A DNA stretch of 64,000 nt from Enoplolaimus lenunculus (GCA_030248215.1 JASANG010004125.1:1-64000); one strand, 5' to 3'. Shown: positions 11,264 through 23,763, counted from the first letter of the stretch. A program made the numbers and translations. The notes: generated by a model not told the origin, from the sequence alone.

Positions 11264-14200
11264 TTACAGATATGCATGCACTCCTAAAAGTCCTAACAAA
11301 GTTTTAGTTGGGTAAAAATTATTAACCCAAGGAGTTAAGCCTATAACGTTCCAGCAAAGATTGGCCAAAATATTCCAGTTTACCGCATAAAACAAGACTC
11401 GGTCGTGTTTATCTTTTGGAATCCATGTGATTTTTGTCGGCCGCCCGGATCCTTGAATATCGCACGAATAATCGTCAATTATTGATTGTTTAAATTGTTC
11501 AAAATTCGGATACCGTTCGGCGTCTTTTGATCCTTTGCCAGGGATATACTGATATTCACACGTGATTCGATCTGTACCTAAAATCGTTGCTACTCTCAAA
11601 AAATGTGTATAGCATTTATTGTCAGTTGGTGGTCTGGTTTATTTTTGACCAGAAATTAGGCTCAAATTTCAAGGTCATCTTGAATTAAGTTTATCATGCT
11701 ACTGTAGCCATTTTCAGTTCCGTAGATGATGGAATTTGCCTGGTTAAGGACTGGTTATTAACTGACGGTAGGCGCTACACGCAGACACTACCACATAACG
11801 TTTAAGCCATCAACTCTGCGTTGAAACCAAAGTTTTTTGTATCTCTCAGGTTCGCAAGTTAACGCGAATTCTACGTATCAGCTTACGATTGGAATCATTG
11901 TTCCAGACTGATTTAGCAATTAGCCATCTCAGTGCAGTCCAGTTTTCATTAAGCAAGCGGACCATGTAAAGATTAGGGACAAACCACTTTGCCGCAGGAC
12001 TGCAATAGAGTAAGTTAAAAGCTTTGGACTATTTTTTTGTTTAGGCTTAGGCTTACGCTTACACTTAGGCTTATTTTAATATATATTTATTGTTATGCTT
12101 ATGCTTTACGTTTAGGAATATGCTTATACTACTGTTACGGGCATGTTCTATACATTGACCCGTTAATTATAAATCGCTAATTGAGTCAAATAGTGAAGCG
12201 TAATCTCTAGTTTAATCCAAAGATTTGCCAGAATTCTATAGTCACTGAAAAGTGTCAAACAAAAAACGACAGCTTCAAAAAAACTAACCTGCAACTTCTT
12301 TGTACTTTATTGCATCCTGCAATATATTAATAATTAACTGCAAGCATAATGCAAACAATTAAATCTGTTAATTACAGGGGTATATGTAGTATTTTTGAAA
12401 GATGTGGTTCATGTTGAATGCACCGTTTGAAGGGGTGTTTCTTGTGGTTGGTACTAAGTACAAATATTTCCTAAAATTATTGGATAATAATCACGGCCAA
12501 TGTTACTTTAAGGGGCTGTTCAGGTTTCTGGTGGGTCTATAAAGAGTAGGTTTATATTCTAGATTATATTTTTTGCTTAGGCTTATTGTAAGTGTTAGAA
12601 ACACATTTTTGTAACTTTTAGGCTTTGAGTTAGGCTTACGAATACATTTTTGCAACGCTTAGGCTGAATACGCTTAATCTATTGCTACCACCCTTAAAGT
12701 AACATTGGCCATAATCACAATACAGGTTGTCAGTATCCAATTTGGCTACACTGATACTAATAAATTCCTGAGAAACCGTAGAAGCTCTAGACTTCTTGAA
12801 ACGGTTTGAAACAAATTAATATTCTTTACTGTCATAAATTTAAAATTTAAAACGCCGTTCAACTTGAATTGTTGAAATAATTTTAAAAAATCTCCAAACA
12901 CGCAAAGTTGACGCAAAATTTCGCTACCGTTGTTTTACTTTTCGATTCTCGGCCGGCTCAAGATTCCAACCGCCCGATTGACCAAAATCATTCGTAATGT
13001 AAAATGTATATTCGGGCCCGGTTTCCATTCTGAAATTGCACAAAATTTCTGATAGGAGGATGCTGTTAATCTACATCGACCCACAAAGATATTTTGAGAT
13101 AAATTGATACATCACTTAGTTGATACCGTAGCTATAATATATATTCGGTTATAAGGTGGTTGAGAAGAATAGAACCAAATGAGCCGACACCAAGCAGAAC
13201 AATCAAATACTGAACTCACATACATTTATGCTCCGATGAATTACCTTTAGGGATACGATTTACAATGCAGCTCTAGAAGGCATGGAAACGAATGTTTTTT
13301 AAGTTATTGTATTTAAGAATATTTTTAATATTCAATAAATATAAAAAATTAAAAATAATATATTTGCAAGCCATGGGTAACCGCAGGGTTCCACCGAAAT
13401 TCCTGTTCCGGCCGGAATTCCTGTAAAAATCCAACGGGATTTGTTACGGTTTTGTGACAAATTATTCATAATCATTTAAATGTTGGAAACTTGACTTTGA
13501 AAAATCGTCATTTCGAAATCAGTGTTTTTGCAATTAGTTCAATCTTGTTAAACTGTTTCGGACCTGTTTTCGTAAAACATGATGATGAAATAACTGAAAA
13601 TACGCTTAAGCCATTTTTGGCAAGTTTTCTAAAGTCTCCAACTGTAATTCGGAGACGAAAATTCATCGCAATTCCGGTTCCTGTAAAGAAATTCAATTTT
13701 TGTTCCAGTTCTTGTTCCGGCGAAACTTAGTTCCTGTTGGAACCCTTGGTAATAGCAACTTAGCCTAATTCAAATAAGCAGTTTGTTGTGATTGTCTGAA
13801 ATGGTTTGGTCTCCTCAGACACATATTTTTGAACCAAATTTTGCCACCATCTCGGTGCCAAACAACCCTATAGGAAACCCTTAACCAGATGCCTAATTTG
13901 CCCCACTACTCGTTCCTGAGTTCGAAACGTTTACAAAAACAACTTTAAACATTTTCCTATAGACAGTACCAAACGTACAAAAATGTATAACGTTTTTTGC
14001 GTTTCAAACGTAATGTTGGAGCAAGCAACCCATTGATGTAGAACACTTTACCGTCGCTGAATAGTGGTTTCGCACCTAAAAATATAAATTCGGCATTAGC
14101 ATAATAATGAGTCATTCACGTTATACTGTCTACGCTACTGTAAAAAAGTCCACACACTTGGCTGCAATGGCGGTACAAAACAATATTTTAGCATAATTTA

Positions 14201-17200
14201 ATAAATACTAAATTAATATTTAATACAAAATTATATTCAATACAAAATTACTTAGCTATGCTCACTGAACGGGGATCTCGAATATGGAAAGTTAAAGTCT
14301 CGCGTTGTGAAAAAGCGTTTGTATTGATGCAAAAATAGCGTTTTATGATCAAAGCCAAAAACGGTCAAATTTTGGTCCCAGGCATACTAGCGTTTTGCAA
14401 TCCCGTCCACCAAATTTACACTGGAATTTTTCTGTTTTAGAAAAAAACCAATAAAAGACGCTGTTTGAAGCTCGAAAAATATTTCAGTCTCGTTTTATTT
14501 TTGACACAATTCCTGAAAAGATTTAAATTCAAACCTAAAGTCTAACCTTAGGGATTATAAAAAGGAACTTACCGAACATAGCTTCGTATCCTCGTTTACC
14601 GCCGGCAGGACCCAGACTGATTGTAAATATATCAACGTCGTGTAACTCAGGTACAGGCCAACCAATTACTATTGATGACTTGTCCTAAAATATACAGAAA
14701 GAAATAGCAGTCATTAGCGGATTCCGAAAGGGGTGTCGGTTGTACGTACACCTCCGTCAGAAAATTTTTGTGTTAAGATGGCATCGTCCCACTACTTTTA
14801 ATGTTTCAGAAAATTAGCACATATACAGCATATATTAAAAATTGCGTTCCATAACTTTTGCCAGCCGCTTTCCTCCGTCAGAAATTTCTGGATTCGCCGC
14901 TGATACTAGTACGATTTTGGTACTTGCGACCGCCAGAGATAAAAACAAGATTTTGTATCAAGGTTTGGCACTACAATGGCGTAAATTTCTGGAGCACTTA
15001 ATGAAAAAAATAGTTCACTCAAATCTGCAGTTAGTGTATGTTGCTGGTCATTGCAAATTGCAATGCAAGCAATATTTAATGCAAACGTTAAGCCCCATCC
15101 ACACGCGCAAGTTTTTGCAACGAGAATCCGCAGCTGCAACTTGCACCGCACCTGCAAGTATTCTCATAGGAACATTCCGATTGACCAATCATACTACAGG
15201 TTCAAGAAATTCATGCGATTTGCAACCTGCATTCACCGGTGCGAATTAAATGCAATAGCATGAACTCAATTGAATAATTTGCAGCTGCAAGAACTTCAAA
15301 GCTGCTTTGTGACCAAACTTGCACATGCAAGTTGCGTGTGCAAGTTTTTGCTGCAAAAACTTGCACGTGTGAATGGGGCTTTAACAAAACAAAATCATAC
15401 CAACTGTGGTGGGATGTACGCCGGCAACAAAGTATTTGTTGGTACATTAATGAGTGTATGGCCAAAATTAGCGAAGTAACTGTAACAAAATACGCTGACA
15501 AAATCAATATGCAATACATCGACACCTGCCGGTAGATCCGCTATCACTGTTTTGTTCACAATGGTATACGTTATCGCTTTGGGACTGAAATAGTAGCGAC
15601 AAAACGTCTAATCCCAGGGACAGATTCAAACTAAGCAAATGTAGGAAAAATTTGAACATTTTTTAATTCAATTTTAACTCCACATCAGTCAATTTTAAAT
15701 GTATATAGACTAAAATTAAAATAATATACATAAACTGCGGGTCGTTTGTATTAAGGAGAACGCATTTGTGATTGCGTATTCGGCTGACCCATAGCCAGCT
15801 AAGCGTGCTGATAGGAAGTAAAATCATTTCAATATCAACATGCGAGAAATGCAAAATTGCTAGCGGGTATAATTCGTTTTATATTCGCTTATGTTGGGAG
15901 ATAAAAAAACAAGAATTTAGCCAAATCCTAATGACTACGCCTAAACCGATGCCTACGTTTAAGCCTAAGCTTAAGACTATGTCTAAAGCTATGCCTAAGC
16001 TAAAGCCTAAGCCCAAAACTAAGCCAAACCTGAAACCTAATCGTAAACTAAGCCAAAGTTTAAACCTACGCCTAACATATGCCTAAGCTGAAGCCAAAAC
16101 CTAAGTCTACGCTGAAGCCTATTAAGCCCAAGACTAAGTCTAAGCTGAAGCCTAAGCTTAAACTAAGTCTAAGCTTAAACGTACGCCTAAACATATGCCT
16201 AAGCCTCTCAGACGGAAAGTTAGTTATTTCTGAGTTAATAACAGTAACTCTCACTCTGAGTTGACTTGATTCTCACTGTGAGTTGAGTTGACTCCTGGTG
16301 AGTTGCTTAATTAACTCAGAATGAATTGAATCAACTCAAAATTCTGAGTTCTGATAGTCTTAACTCAGACTGGGTGATTCAACTCATTCTGAGTTAAAAT
16401 CAACTCACTGAAATTTACAGCGCACACAAGCCATAAGTTGCGGACTCCTGGCGTAGTTTAGTTTTTGACACCCAATAGCTTAAAAATTAAATATTAATAA
16501 ATTGCTTAAAATATATTGCTTAATACCTCAAAACCCAGCGGAAAATTTAAATTTAAAGTAATATTAAGCGTACATTCTTCCATCGTCATGTCCACGAACG
16601 AAACATTTATGACCGCGTTCTTTTGCCCGTCGACCAATCACATCTGAGTATTTGCCGACAAAAATGAAACCGTCTAAAATAGCCAATCATAAAACGTTTA
16701 AAACAGCGAATGTATTTCAAACAGAGCTGTATTTTTCACATTCGATTCCGATAATCTAATCAGGACGGTGTTTTTCAAGCTTACGCTACGGGAACCAATC
16801 AAAATTCTAGCAACAATAATACAGCCCAGTTGAAACGAATTGCTCTCAAATTGCTAAAGTTGGTGTTTCCAAAACGGTATCACGACAACTCGCCGGACGC
16901 CAACTCGTCGCTCGACAACTTGCAATCCGAAATATTATCGACTCGACAATTCGTCGTTTATCATTATGCTTAGGTTTAGGCTTACGCTTATTATTAAATT
17001 TACATTTATTCGGAGACTATAGGACACTGTTGTGTGACAAGCTGTCGGGCGACGAATTGTCGTGAAACACCCGAAACATAACCTTATATGACAGGAGCAA
17101 ATATCGCATGTTGCTCCTCGCTTCTGAAATGCTTCCGCTATCATCGATTTCAAAGGTAACAAGTTAATCTTACCACAAATGACTGTTAGATAAATAAACT

Positions 17201-20200
17201 AAAGTAAAACTAAGAATTATCTATGTTTATAATCAGCTGAAGTCAAAGATTTAGAGATGTCCGCTTTCAAAAAATCCACAAAATTTGAAAGTGTTCACAT
17301 TATTGATAGAGTCTAATGATAAAACAATAGGCCAATGTTATTTTTAGGGCCGTAACTGTAGATTAAGCGTATTCAATAAGCCTAATCCTAAGCCCTAAGC
17401 CTAAGCCTAAGCCTAAGCCTAAACATAAGCCTAAGCCTAAGCCTAACCGTTGCAAAAGCGTATTCCTAAGCCTAAGCCTAAGCCTAAGACTAAGCCTAAG
17501 CCTAAGCCTAAGCCTAAGCCTAAGCCTAAAGCCTAAGTCTAAGCCTAAGCCTAAGCCTAAGCCTAAGCCTAAGCTTAAGCAAAAAATGTAGTCTAGAATG
17601 TAAGTCTGCTCTTTTACAGACCCACCAGAAACCCGGATGGCCCTAAAATTAATATGGGATAAACAATAAATGTTTTGATTTCAAGATAATTTTGGAAAAT
17701 TTCGTTATTAAATTGCGAAACACACTATCATAAAGAGTCCTTTATAAAAATTTTACTGCGGATGCGGTGGTGGGCTCGAACTCACGGCGTGCGGATTACC
17801 GGTCCGCTGCTCCAACCACTGAGCTACACATGCATGCAAACTTTTAATGGCTCTATATACGGTAAGTTTGGTACTACAAAATACGTTTTTGAATACGCCA
17901 CGAACCGTATGCGCTAGTTGTTCAGAAGAATCCAGTGGTTGCGATTGTAACCCCAAGCCGTATCTTGAGCCCGGTGAGCCTAAGCCGCTAAGGTCAAATT
18001 CAAACCTGAACTATCAGGCCATTAGCAAGCAAACTATCAATACGGGTTTTAGGTTTACGTACCAGGGGCAGAGGCACCATGATAAGTGAACGAAGGTATC
18101 AATATGGTCCGCCTGCTGAGTATAGTAATCGGTCCCGAATCAACGTTATACTGGGTGCCCACAAGACGGCGGCCTGTTTGTATTGGTCTTGGTATTTGGT
18201 GTCGTTGTAGACCTAGTGCCAAGGTGTCAATTACCTAAAATACTCCGGGCGGTCCGTACAATGAATGATGATCCTAGTTTCGAGCGCCTCTTAATGATAT
18301 ATAGTAGCATAAAAAAGAAAGATTTGTTTATATGTTTGTTTGTTTGTTTGTTTGTTTATTTACTTGTTTGTTTCTTTGTTTACTTGTTTGTTTGTTTACT
18401 TGTTCGCTTGTGTATTTATTTATTTTATTTCATTAATTCTTCAATTCCTTACTGGTAAAGATTAGACTGATCCGGTTCGGGATGTATGGTGAATTTTAAA
18501 ATTTGACCCTCGATCCGCCGGTTGGGCTACTTTAATCAATGCATTATGGCCAGTAAGCACAATCATAATACTAAAATTCGTCGCTTCTATTCTCATTTTA
18601 GCAACAAACTTTTTGAATTTTATCCTATTTTAATTCGCTTAAAAATATTTACGCATGGCGAAAAGATTTTGCGACATATGCAATACATTAAATTGGTTGC
18701 GAACTCAAAATCCTAACAAAATAAGTAAAAAAAATAGTAGAATTTTTAAGTCTTCAAGCCCGTTCATTGGCCAGCCTACCTCACCAGTAGATGCGGAAAC
18801 CAATGAAATTTGCCGAACCACATCGAGTTCACGCTCCGATACGGCAATTATCCAATCACCTTCTAGTGATAATGCAATATAAGGTCTGAAACGCATTAGT
18901 TGGTATTCGAACATTAAGTACTGTAGTGACCCAAATAAGAGGGGGACTGATATTTTTTGGCCTCATAGAGGGTACCACCTTGATATTCGGTTACGGACAG
19001 TTATATATTTTTAACCCGCCTTCCGCCGCCCTTCGTTAGTAATATATCCGGTATTGCAACAATCCGTTGAATTAAACGTTTTATTTGTCTTGTGTCAATG
19101 CTTGAGCGATAATGCAAGGTTATAGTTAGGAATTTACTTTGTAAACTTAAGTATGTATGCTTTAAAGTTTCGAACTCAACTTTATTTGGTCCTGGAGTCA
19201 TTTATGCGCTATAATTTGAAATATATATACGTGACATTTATAGACTCTAATTAGGGTTTGGAAACATTTTCCGATATTAGGGATACGGACTAGTATTGAT
19301 TGGGACTCAAAATGGGGACTCCCCTCGTCTTGAGGACTCCTCTCCTCTTATTTGGGTCACTACAGCACTTCAGCTGGTGCGGAACCTCAATAAATCCTTG
19401 TTTCATATGGAAATTATCGGATTTAGGTTGCAAGTAAAAATCTGTACCCAAATATATGCAAAAATCTGAAACTACACTGCAAAAAAATGGTGAGTCAAAT
19501 TGACTCCCTCCGAAATAGGCTCTACGGGACTACACAAATTGAGTCAAATTAGACTCCGCCAGAGTCAAATTCGACTCATTTAGCCGCACGTTTGACTCTG
19601 GCGGAGTCGAATTTGACTCAGTTTGTGTAGTTCCGTAGAGCCTATTTCGGAGGGAGTCAATTTGACTCTCCATTTTTTGCAGTGTACAGTTATTTCTATC
19701 CTTGTTTTAAGTAAATTTCACAATTTAATACAGCAAACAAAAAGGTTAACTTACATTTGCTCAATAAATTCTCGGTCAATCTCATGAACTGTTCGTTTGA
19801 CAAATAGGCCGAGTGCTGTTTTTCCGTCGAACATTATGCTGAACGAACTGCCTAAAATTTTCTAAACCGATGCATACACTGCCAAAAAAATCAGTGAGTC
19901 GGATTTGACCCTGGTGGGAGTCGAAGTTTGACTCGGTTTGTGTAGTCCGGAAAAGCCTATTTCGGAGAGAGTCAATTTGACTGACCATTTTTTTGCAGAT
20001 ATATATGTAAAATAAATTTGTGGTACGGTTACACATCCGGTGGTGTTTTATCAACTAGGGCAACGCTATAGATCAAGGCCGTAGTATAATAATGATGAAA
20101 ATTCTCAACTCAGTGATAGGGATATTTTTGTAAATAACAGAATTACATAGCTAGTTTAAATCGCAGCTTAGTAACCCTTCGATACTTACTTTACAACAGG

Positions 20201-21303
20201 GCTATTAATGTAAGTAATTTACTTTGCCAAGTTTGGCTGATTCACAACAAATCAAATTCATTGAATAATTAATTTTTTTAAAACATGTTTCGAACTTTAT
20301 ACCTTCCACAGGCAACGATATAGCTGGAATTTGTATTACCCGAACGTTTGCCAAAAATACAGTGTTGCCAGCAAGTGAACCAATTTCAACGCCTGGCCAA
20401 TCTTCAGCATTCGCTATTTGAAACAGAACGTAGCCTAAATTTTCGTAAGTATCGTATTTAAATTTCTTGGTTATAACAGCAATTTTTGTGCCAGAGGTAA
20501 TTTGCACGTGTTCCTGTACTGCCAGAAGCAATTAATTGTTGAATTACTGCTTCTAGGAACATAATACCTGGTGCAGTAATAATAGCTAAAAGTTTAGCTG
20601 GTATCATATTCTGAGGTCAGGTACCACGTGCTGGACTACCCGCGGGAGAAAATGCAATTTTTGAATAATGCACATGTATTTTATATGTCGTAGGCCAATA
20701 TGCAATTCAGGCCGATTACCAATTGGCCTAGACCAATCTGCTACACGAAGAAAATAGCAGTTAGGCCTAGACCAATTTCATATCGTGAAATTTCGCAAAA
20801 CAACAGTTATGTAATACCAACGGTGATTGGTTAACAGTATTGCATCTGTCTAAATAATCAAATTTGATTGGTCCACAAGTTCAAATAGCAGTTTAGCCCA
20901 GGCCACATACATAAAATAGCAGGTTGGCCCAGACCAATGAGTAATTGGCCTGAATAGCAGATTGTCCTACGACATATGTATGTATATATGATATAGTTTA
21001 TAAATTCAAATACTACTAGTCCAATTTTGTGCAATGCGCAAAAGTGTTAGCGGATACATAAAAATCTATAAGCATATTATTTAACTGTAGAACAATCTAT
21101 GCGTCATGAAACTATTGTAAACAAAATATGCTGGAAACTTGCCCAAAATACGTATGCGGGGAATTTCATTTATATAGATTTTTGTGTTTCTGGAACAACA
21201 GCAATATTAATGATTTAACAGTAATTTGTGATGCATAATTATCTCGAATAGACTTACTTAAGTAAAGTAAACTCAGTAATAGCATCCATAATGTATGATC
21301 CAT
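11264..21303 (-). CDS. Knickkopf-like secreted protein, short form, 8 exons
   Basis: Exons in transcript order: 21303-21258, 20518-20303, 19851-19755, 18885-18780, 14684-14573, 14075-13979, 13029-12928, 11594-11264. Every junction keeps phase; together they give 1107 nt, 368 residues plus TAA. Exon 1 begins at ATG and encodes a signal peptide (MDHTLWMLLLSLLYL). Residues of about 17-145 match nothing I recognise. From exon 4 on, the order matches the C-terminal plastocyanin-like region of Knickkopf: GWPVPEL, LGPAGGKRGYEA, FYINGLLAP-x-L, YTF, FYITNDFG, NRKVKQR, a FEQFKQSI stretch, then ITW and LFYA. Knickkopf organises and protects cuticular chitin outside the cell. No DM13 or DOMON domain is evident, so it is about half the insect length. 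The C-terminal tail is mildly hydrophobic. The last acceptor is TTTGAG. Introns hold many MITEs. Confidence 0.75.
11959..12160 (-). mobile_element. MITE-A copy in Knickkopf-like intron 7
   Basis: Both ends are recognisable, with an internal TTAGGC-type tract. Confidence 0.65.
12495..12710 (-). mobile_element. MITE-B copy with exact 8-bp duplication
   Basis: Ends GGCCAATGTTACTTT and its complement. ATAATCAC directly flanks both sides, an exact 8-bp target duplication. Lies in intron 7 of the Knickkopf-like gene. Confidence 0.9.
13384..13747. mobile_element. hAT-like D element
   Basis: Ends CAGGGTTCCACCG and TGTTGGAACCCTT. Flanks GGTAACCG and GGTAATAG fit an 8-bp target duplication. Lies in intron 6 of the Knickkopf-like gene. 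Confidence 0.75.
15089..15383. mobile_element. MITE-E foldback copy
   Basis: Ends AAGCCCCATCCACACG and CGTGTGAATGGGGCTT. The interior repeats GCAGCTGCAAG and TTGCACGTG in both orientations. TTAA-like sequence lies at both borders. Confidence 0.8.
15925..16206 (+). repeat. Degenerate TTAGGC-type array
   Basis: Tandem, heavily mutated AAGCCT/CCTAAG hexamers inside intron 4 of the Knickkopf-like gene, directly before a MITE-F copy. Confidence 0.8.
16208..16421. mobile_element. MITE-F copy
   Basis: Right end GAAATTTACAG and foldback GAGTTGA blocks. The left end abuts the degenerate hexamer array. Confidence 0.7.
16862..17072. mobile_element. Inverted-repeat element, CACGACAA type
   Basis: Arms GGTGTTTC...CACGACAA and TTGTCGTGAAACACC flank repeated CGACAACTCGTCG-like motifs. 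Confidence 0.6.
17330..17660 (+). mobile_element. MITE-B copy with expanded TTAGGC array
   Basis: Exact 8-bp target duplication AAACAATA (17322-17329 and 17661-17668). Between family-B ends lies a long, nearly perfect AAGCCT hexamer run in two blocks separated by CGTTGCAAAAGCGTATT. Confidence 0.9.
17738..17905 (-). mobile_element. tRNA-derived repeat (SINE-like)
   Basis: A tRNA-like core at 17757-17833 (minus) has A box TAGCTCAGTGGTTGGAGC, an anticodon-arm-like GCGGACCGGTAATCCGC, and B box GAGTTCGAGCC. The flanks are shared with copies near 29.1 kb. Confidence 0.7.
18330..18425 (+). repeat. TTTG-rich microsatellite
   Basis: Imperfect TTTG/TTTA tetranucleotide run. Confidence 0.85.
18921..19365 (-). 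mobile_element. MITE-G copy in Knickkopf-like intron 3
   Basis: Full-length G copy in reverse order. Left end CTGTAGTGACCC follows a TA; right end GGGTCACTACAG. Confidence 0.8.
19475..19685. mobile_element. MITE-C foldback, near-perfect hairpin
   Basis: Two arms of about 100 bp are almost exact reverse complements and share the end CACTGCAAAAAA-ATGG. GAGTCAAATTTGACTC-like repeats fill the arms. Lies in intron 3 of the Knickkopf-like gene. Confidence 0.85.
19876..19999. mobile_element. MITE-C copy (one arm)
   Basis: Starts CACTGCCAAAAAAA and ends with TTTTTTTGCAG; the central part is missing. Lies in intron 2. Confidence 0.7.
20683..20976. mobile_element. Inverted-repeat element, TATGTCGTAGG type
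   Basis: Arms of about 35 bp begin ATATGTCGTAGGCCAATA; the right arm is the complement with small differences. The interior repeats GGCCTAGACCAAT. Lies in intron 1 of the Knickkopf-like gene. Confidence 0.75.
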
Positions 21304-21514
21304 TTTCGCCCAAATTAATGTTAAGCAAATAACGAATCTTTCACACAGTTACAGGATTTCCGAAATTAAATGAAAATTATTTCTAACTAAAATGTAAGAA
21401 ACGGTGGAATAAAGAAAGTATAAGTGATACTAAACCATTTTCTATAATTCAAGCTAAAACAATGTAGGACATAACAGCGGAAAACCGGAGGATTTTATCT
21501 CGAATGGACATATA

Positions 21515-21933
21515 CTGTGATGACCCGAATAAGAGTGGGGGCTGATATTTATTTGGCTTCTCCAGAGGTTACCCCCTGTTATTAGATTACGGACTGTTAT
21601 TTATTTTAACCCACGCTCCGCTACCCTTCGTAACTCATATATATCCGGTACTGCATCTATCCGTTGAATTAAACGTTTATTTGTCTTGTGTCAATAGCCT
21701 TAAGCGATAATGCAAGGTTAAAAACTTAAGTACGCTTTAAAGTTTCGAACTCAACTTTATTTGGTCCTGGAGTTATTTATGCGCTACAATTAGAGCTAAT
21801 TGACATTATGGACTCTAATTAGGGTTAAGGGTCTCTGTTTGCTTGCGGACTCTTATTAGGGATACAGACTCCTATTGATTGGGACCCAAATGGGGACCCC
21901 TTTTATTACCCCCTCTTATTCGGGTCATTACAG
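21515..21933 (-). mobile_element. MITE-G copy
   Basis: Left end CTGTGATGACCCGAATAAG follows TA; right end CGGGTCATTACAG. About 200 bp upstream of the Knickkopf-like start codon. Confidence 0.8.
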
Positions 21934-21987
21934 TGACTGAACTTTATATGTATAAAGTTTTATATTGTAAGCGAGAAGCGAGATTTT

Positions 21988-22175
21988 ACACACACAAAAA
22001 AGTATTTCTAAATTTTATTAAAAAGTATTTTCAGCGACAAAAACTGAAAAGATTTTGTTTTCAAATATTTAAGAAATTTTTTTTTTAAAAATAACAGGAA
22101 AACGTTTATTTTTCTTTTCCTTAATACAATGAATTTCAGACTTTTTCAAAATTCTTGCAACATTTTTTCACGTTA
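21988..22175. mobile_element. MITE-J copy (partial)
   Basis: Begins ACACACAAAAAAGTATTTC and carries the shared AACAGGAAAACGTTTATTTT core. The right end is not clear. Confidence 0.55.
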
Positions 22176-22559
22176 ACTGGTGCAATCGGTGCTAACGAAA
22201 TCTACATAAATTTCACCCGATTGTCTAAAATGGTTCCATTATTCTTAATAAGGTATTCAAACTCAATTTTTCATTTTTACCTGAAAACTCGACTCGCGTT
22301 ATGTTGTTTGCATTACGATGTCGCTTAGGCTTAGGCTTAGGAATATGTTTAATCTAGAGACCACCAAATGATTGTAAAGGAACCAGAAATTTTTTCGGCA
22401 AATTCATTGACTAAAACTTTATCGTTCAATTCAATGTATCAAGCTCATTCGTCCGCTTAGGTTTACGGTTAGGCCTAGGAATATTCTTATAGTACTGGTG
22501 GCCCCTGTTGTATACTCTGACCCATTTAGGTTTCCGTTATTTCGATTACCATGCGTTTC

Positions 22560-22778
22560 CCGGCCTTTAAAGATTAGGGTCGAAGAGTTTTTCGGTGGTA
22601 CCAGAATGAAACACGTTTAGCTTTAGACAAATTTTTTCGCTTGGTTTAGACTTCGGCTTAGGCTTAGGTTTTTCGGAATATGCTCATTCTTACGCTTAGA
22701 TTTGGGCTTTAAGGCTTAGGATTAGGCTTAGGAATATGCTTATAATACTGTTCCGGCCCCGTTCTTTACATTGGCCCG
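22560..22778 (-). mobile_element. MITE-A copy
   Basis: The right end (GTTCTTTACATTGGCCC) and TTAGGC tracts are clear, the left end less so. Another family-A fragment abuts at about 22455-22550. Confidence 0.65.
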
Positions 22779-22819
22779 TTTCCGTAACGTTATTTTTCCG
22801 TTTACGCCCTGGTAAGTTT

Positions 22820-23182
22820 ATGCGGGGTTCACATTACCAATTGTGTGCTTGGTACATGTTTTGTCAAAGTATTAACTTTCAAGCTTGCACTTTGAAATGG
22901 TGCAGTACACTGAGTTTTATTCTACAAGTTCGGTTCAATCTTTTTACAATATATTTTTCAAAAAAATCAAAAAAATTACAATATCTATGAATATTATTAA
23001 AGCAATGGTAAGGTACCCATATGCATAACAAACTGAATACAAGTTACCCATACCACAAACGTACGGTACCCATATTGTAATAGCTAGCTAACAACCTATT
23101 CATATAGATTGTTTCTACCTTCTGCAAATGGGCAGGTGACAAAAGAGGTACCAAGCACACAATTGGTAACGTGAACCCCGCA
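22820..23182. mobile_element. Inverted-repeat element, TGCGGGGTTCACA type
   Basis: Arms of about 35 bp (TGCGGGGTTCAC...CAATTGTGTGCTTGGTAC) recur as near-exact complement at the right end. The interior is non-coding. Confidence 0.85.
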
Positions 23183-23763
23183 ATTAATATTACGTTTTTT
23201 AATTAGCTTGGTCCGATAAACTAGGCAGTTTGACTTCAAATGCTGTAAACGCTTAGGAAGCGAATGTATGCAGCTAGCAAGAAATGAACAAATGAGTGTA
23301 TGAAAATTTAAAGTTTGAACTTGACTTGGTATTTTTGCTTTTTGTCAGCATCGTTAAACGATTATATGCTTTGAAATAATTTATTGATGAAAACACATTT
23401 TTAATAACAACATTTAATATTAATATTTTTAACTTTCTTAGGTGTTTCGCATGGAAAAAGCAATTAAATTTGAAACAAAAAGTTTACAAATGTTTGTTTT
23501 TGGTACCAGACTCAATAATAAATTGTCTAAGCTTTCATAAAAACACTTACAGAGATGCACGTGTCAATATAGAGGGCGGAATTCTTTGTAAAACGGAATA
23601 TTTTGGTCACAGACTGATGCTAAAGAGGGCTTATGTAAACAACAGTACCGTAACAGCAGTAAAGACATTTTTCTAACCCTAAGTCTGAGCCTAAGCCTAA
23701 ACGTGCGGATAAGCCTTTACACAAGCCGACTCATATAAAATCATAATGCGCGGAACGTCTTTC

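Noticed and set aside
14842-15249. 135-residue plus-strand reading frame
   Set aside because: It lies within a MITE-E copy and intronic DNA, with no protein-like features.
17757-17833. Functional tRNA gene
   Set aside because: U33 is missing, the T arm is irregular, and the same flanks recur at 29.1 kb; it is a tRNA-derived repeat.
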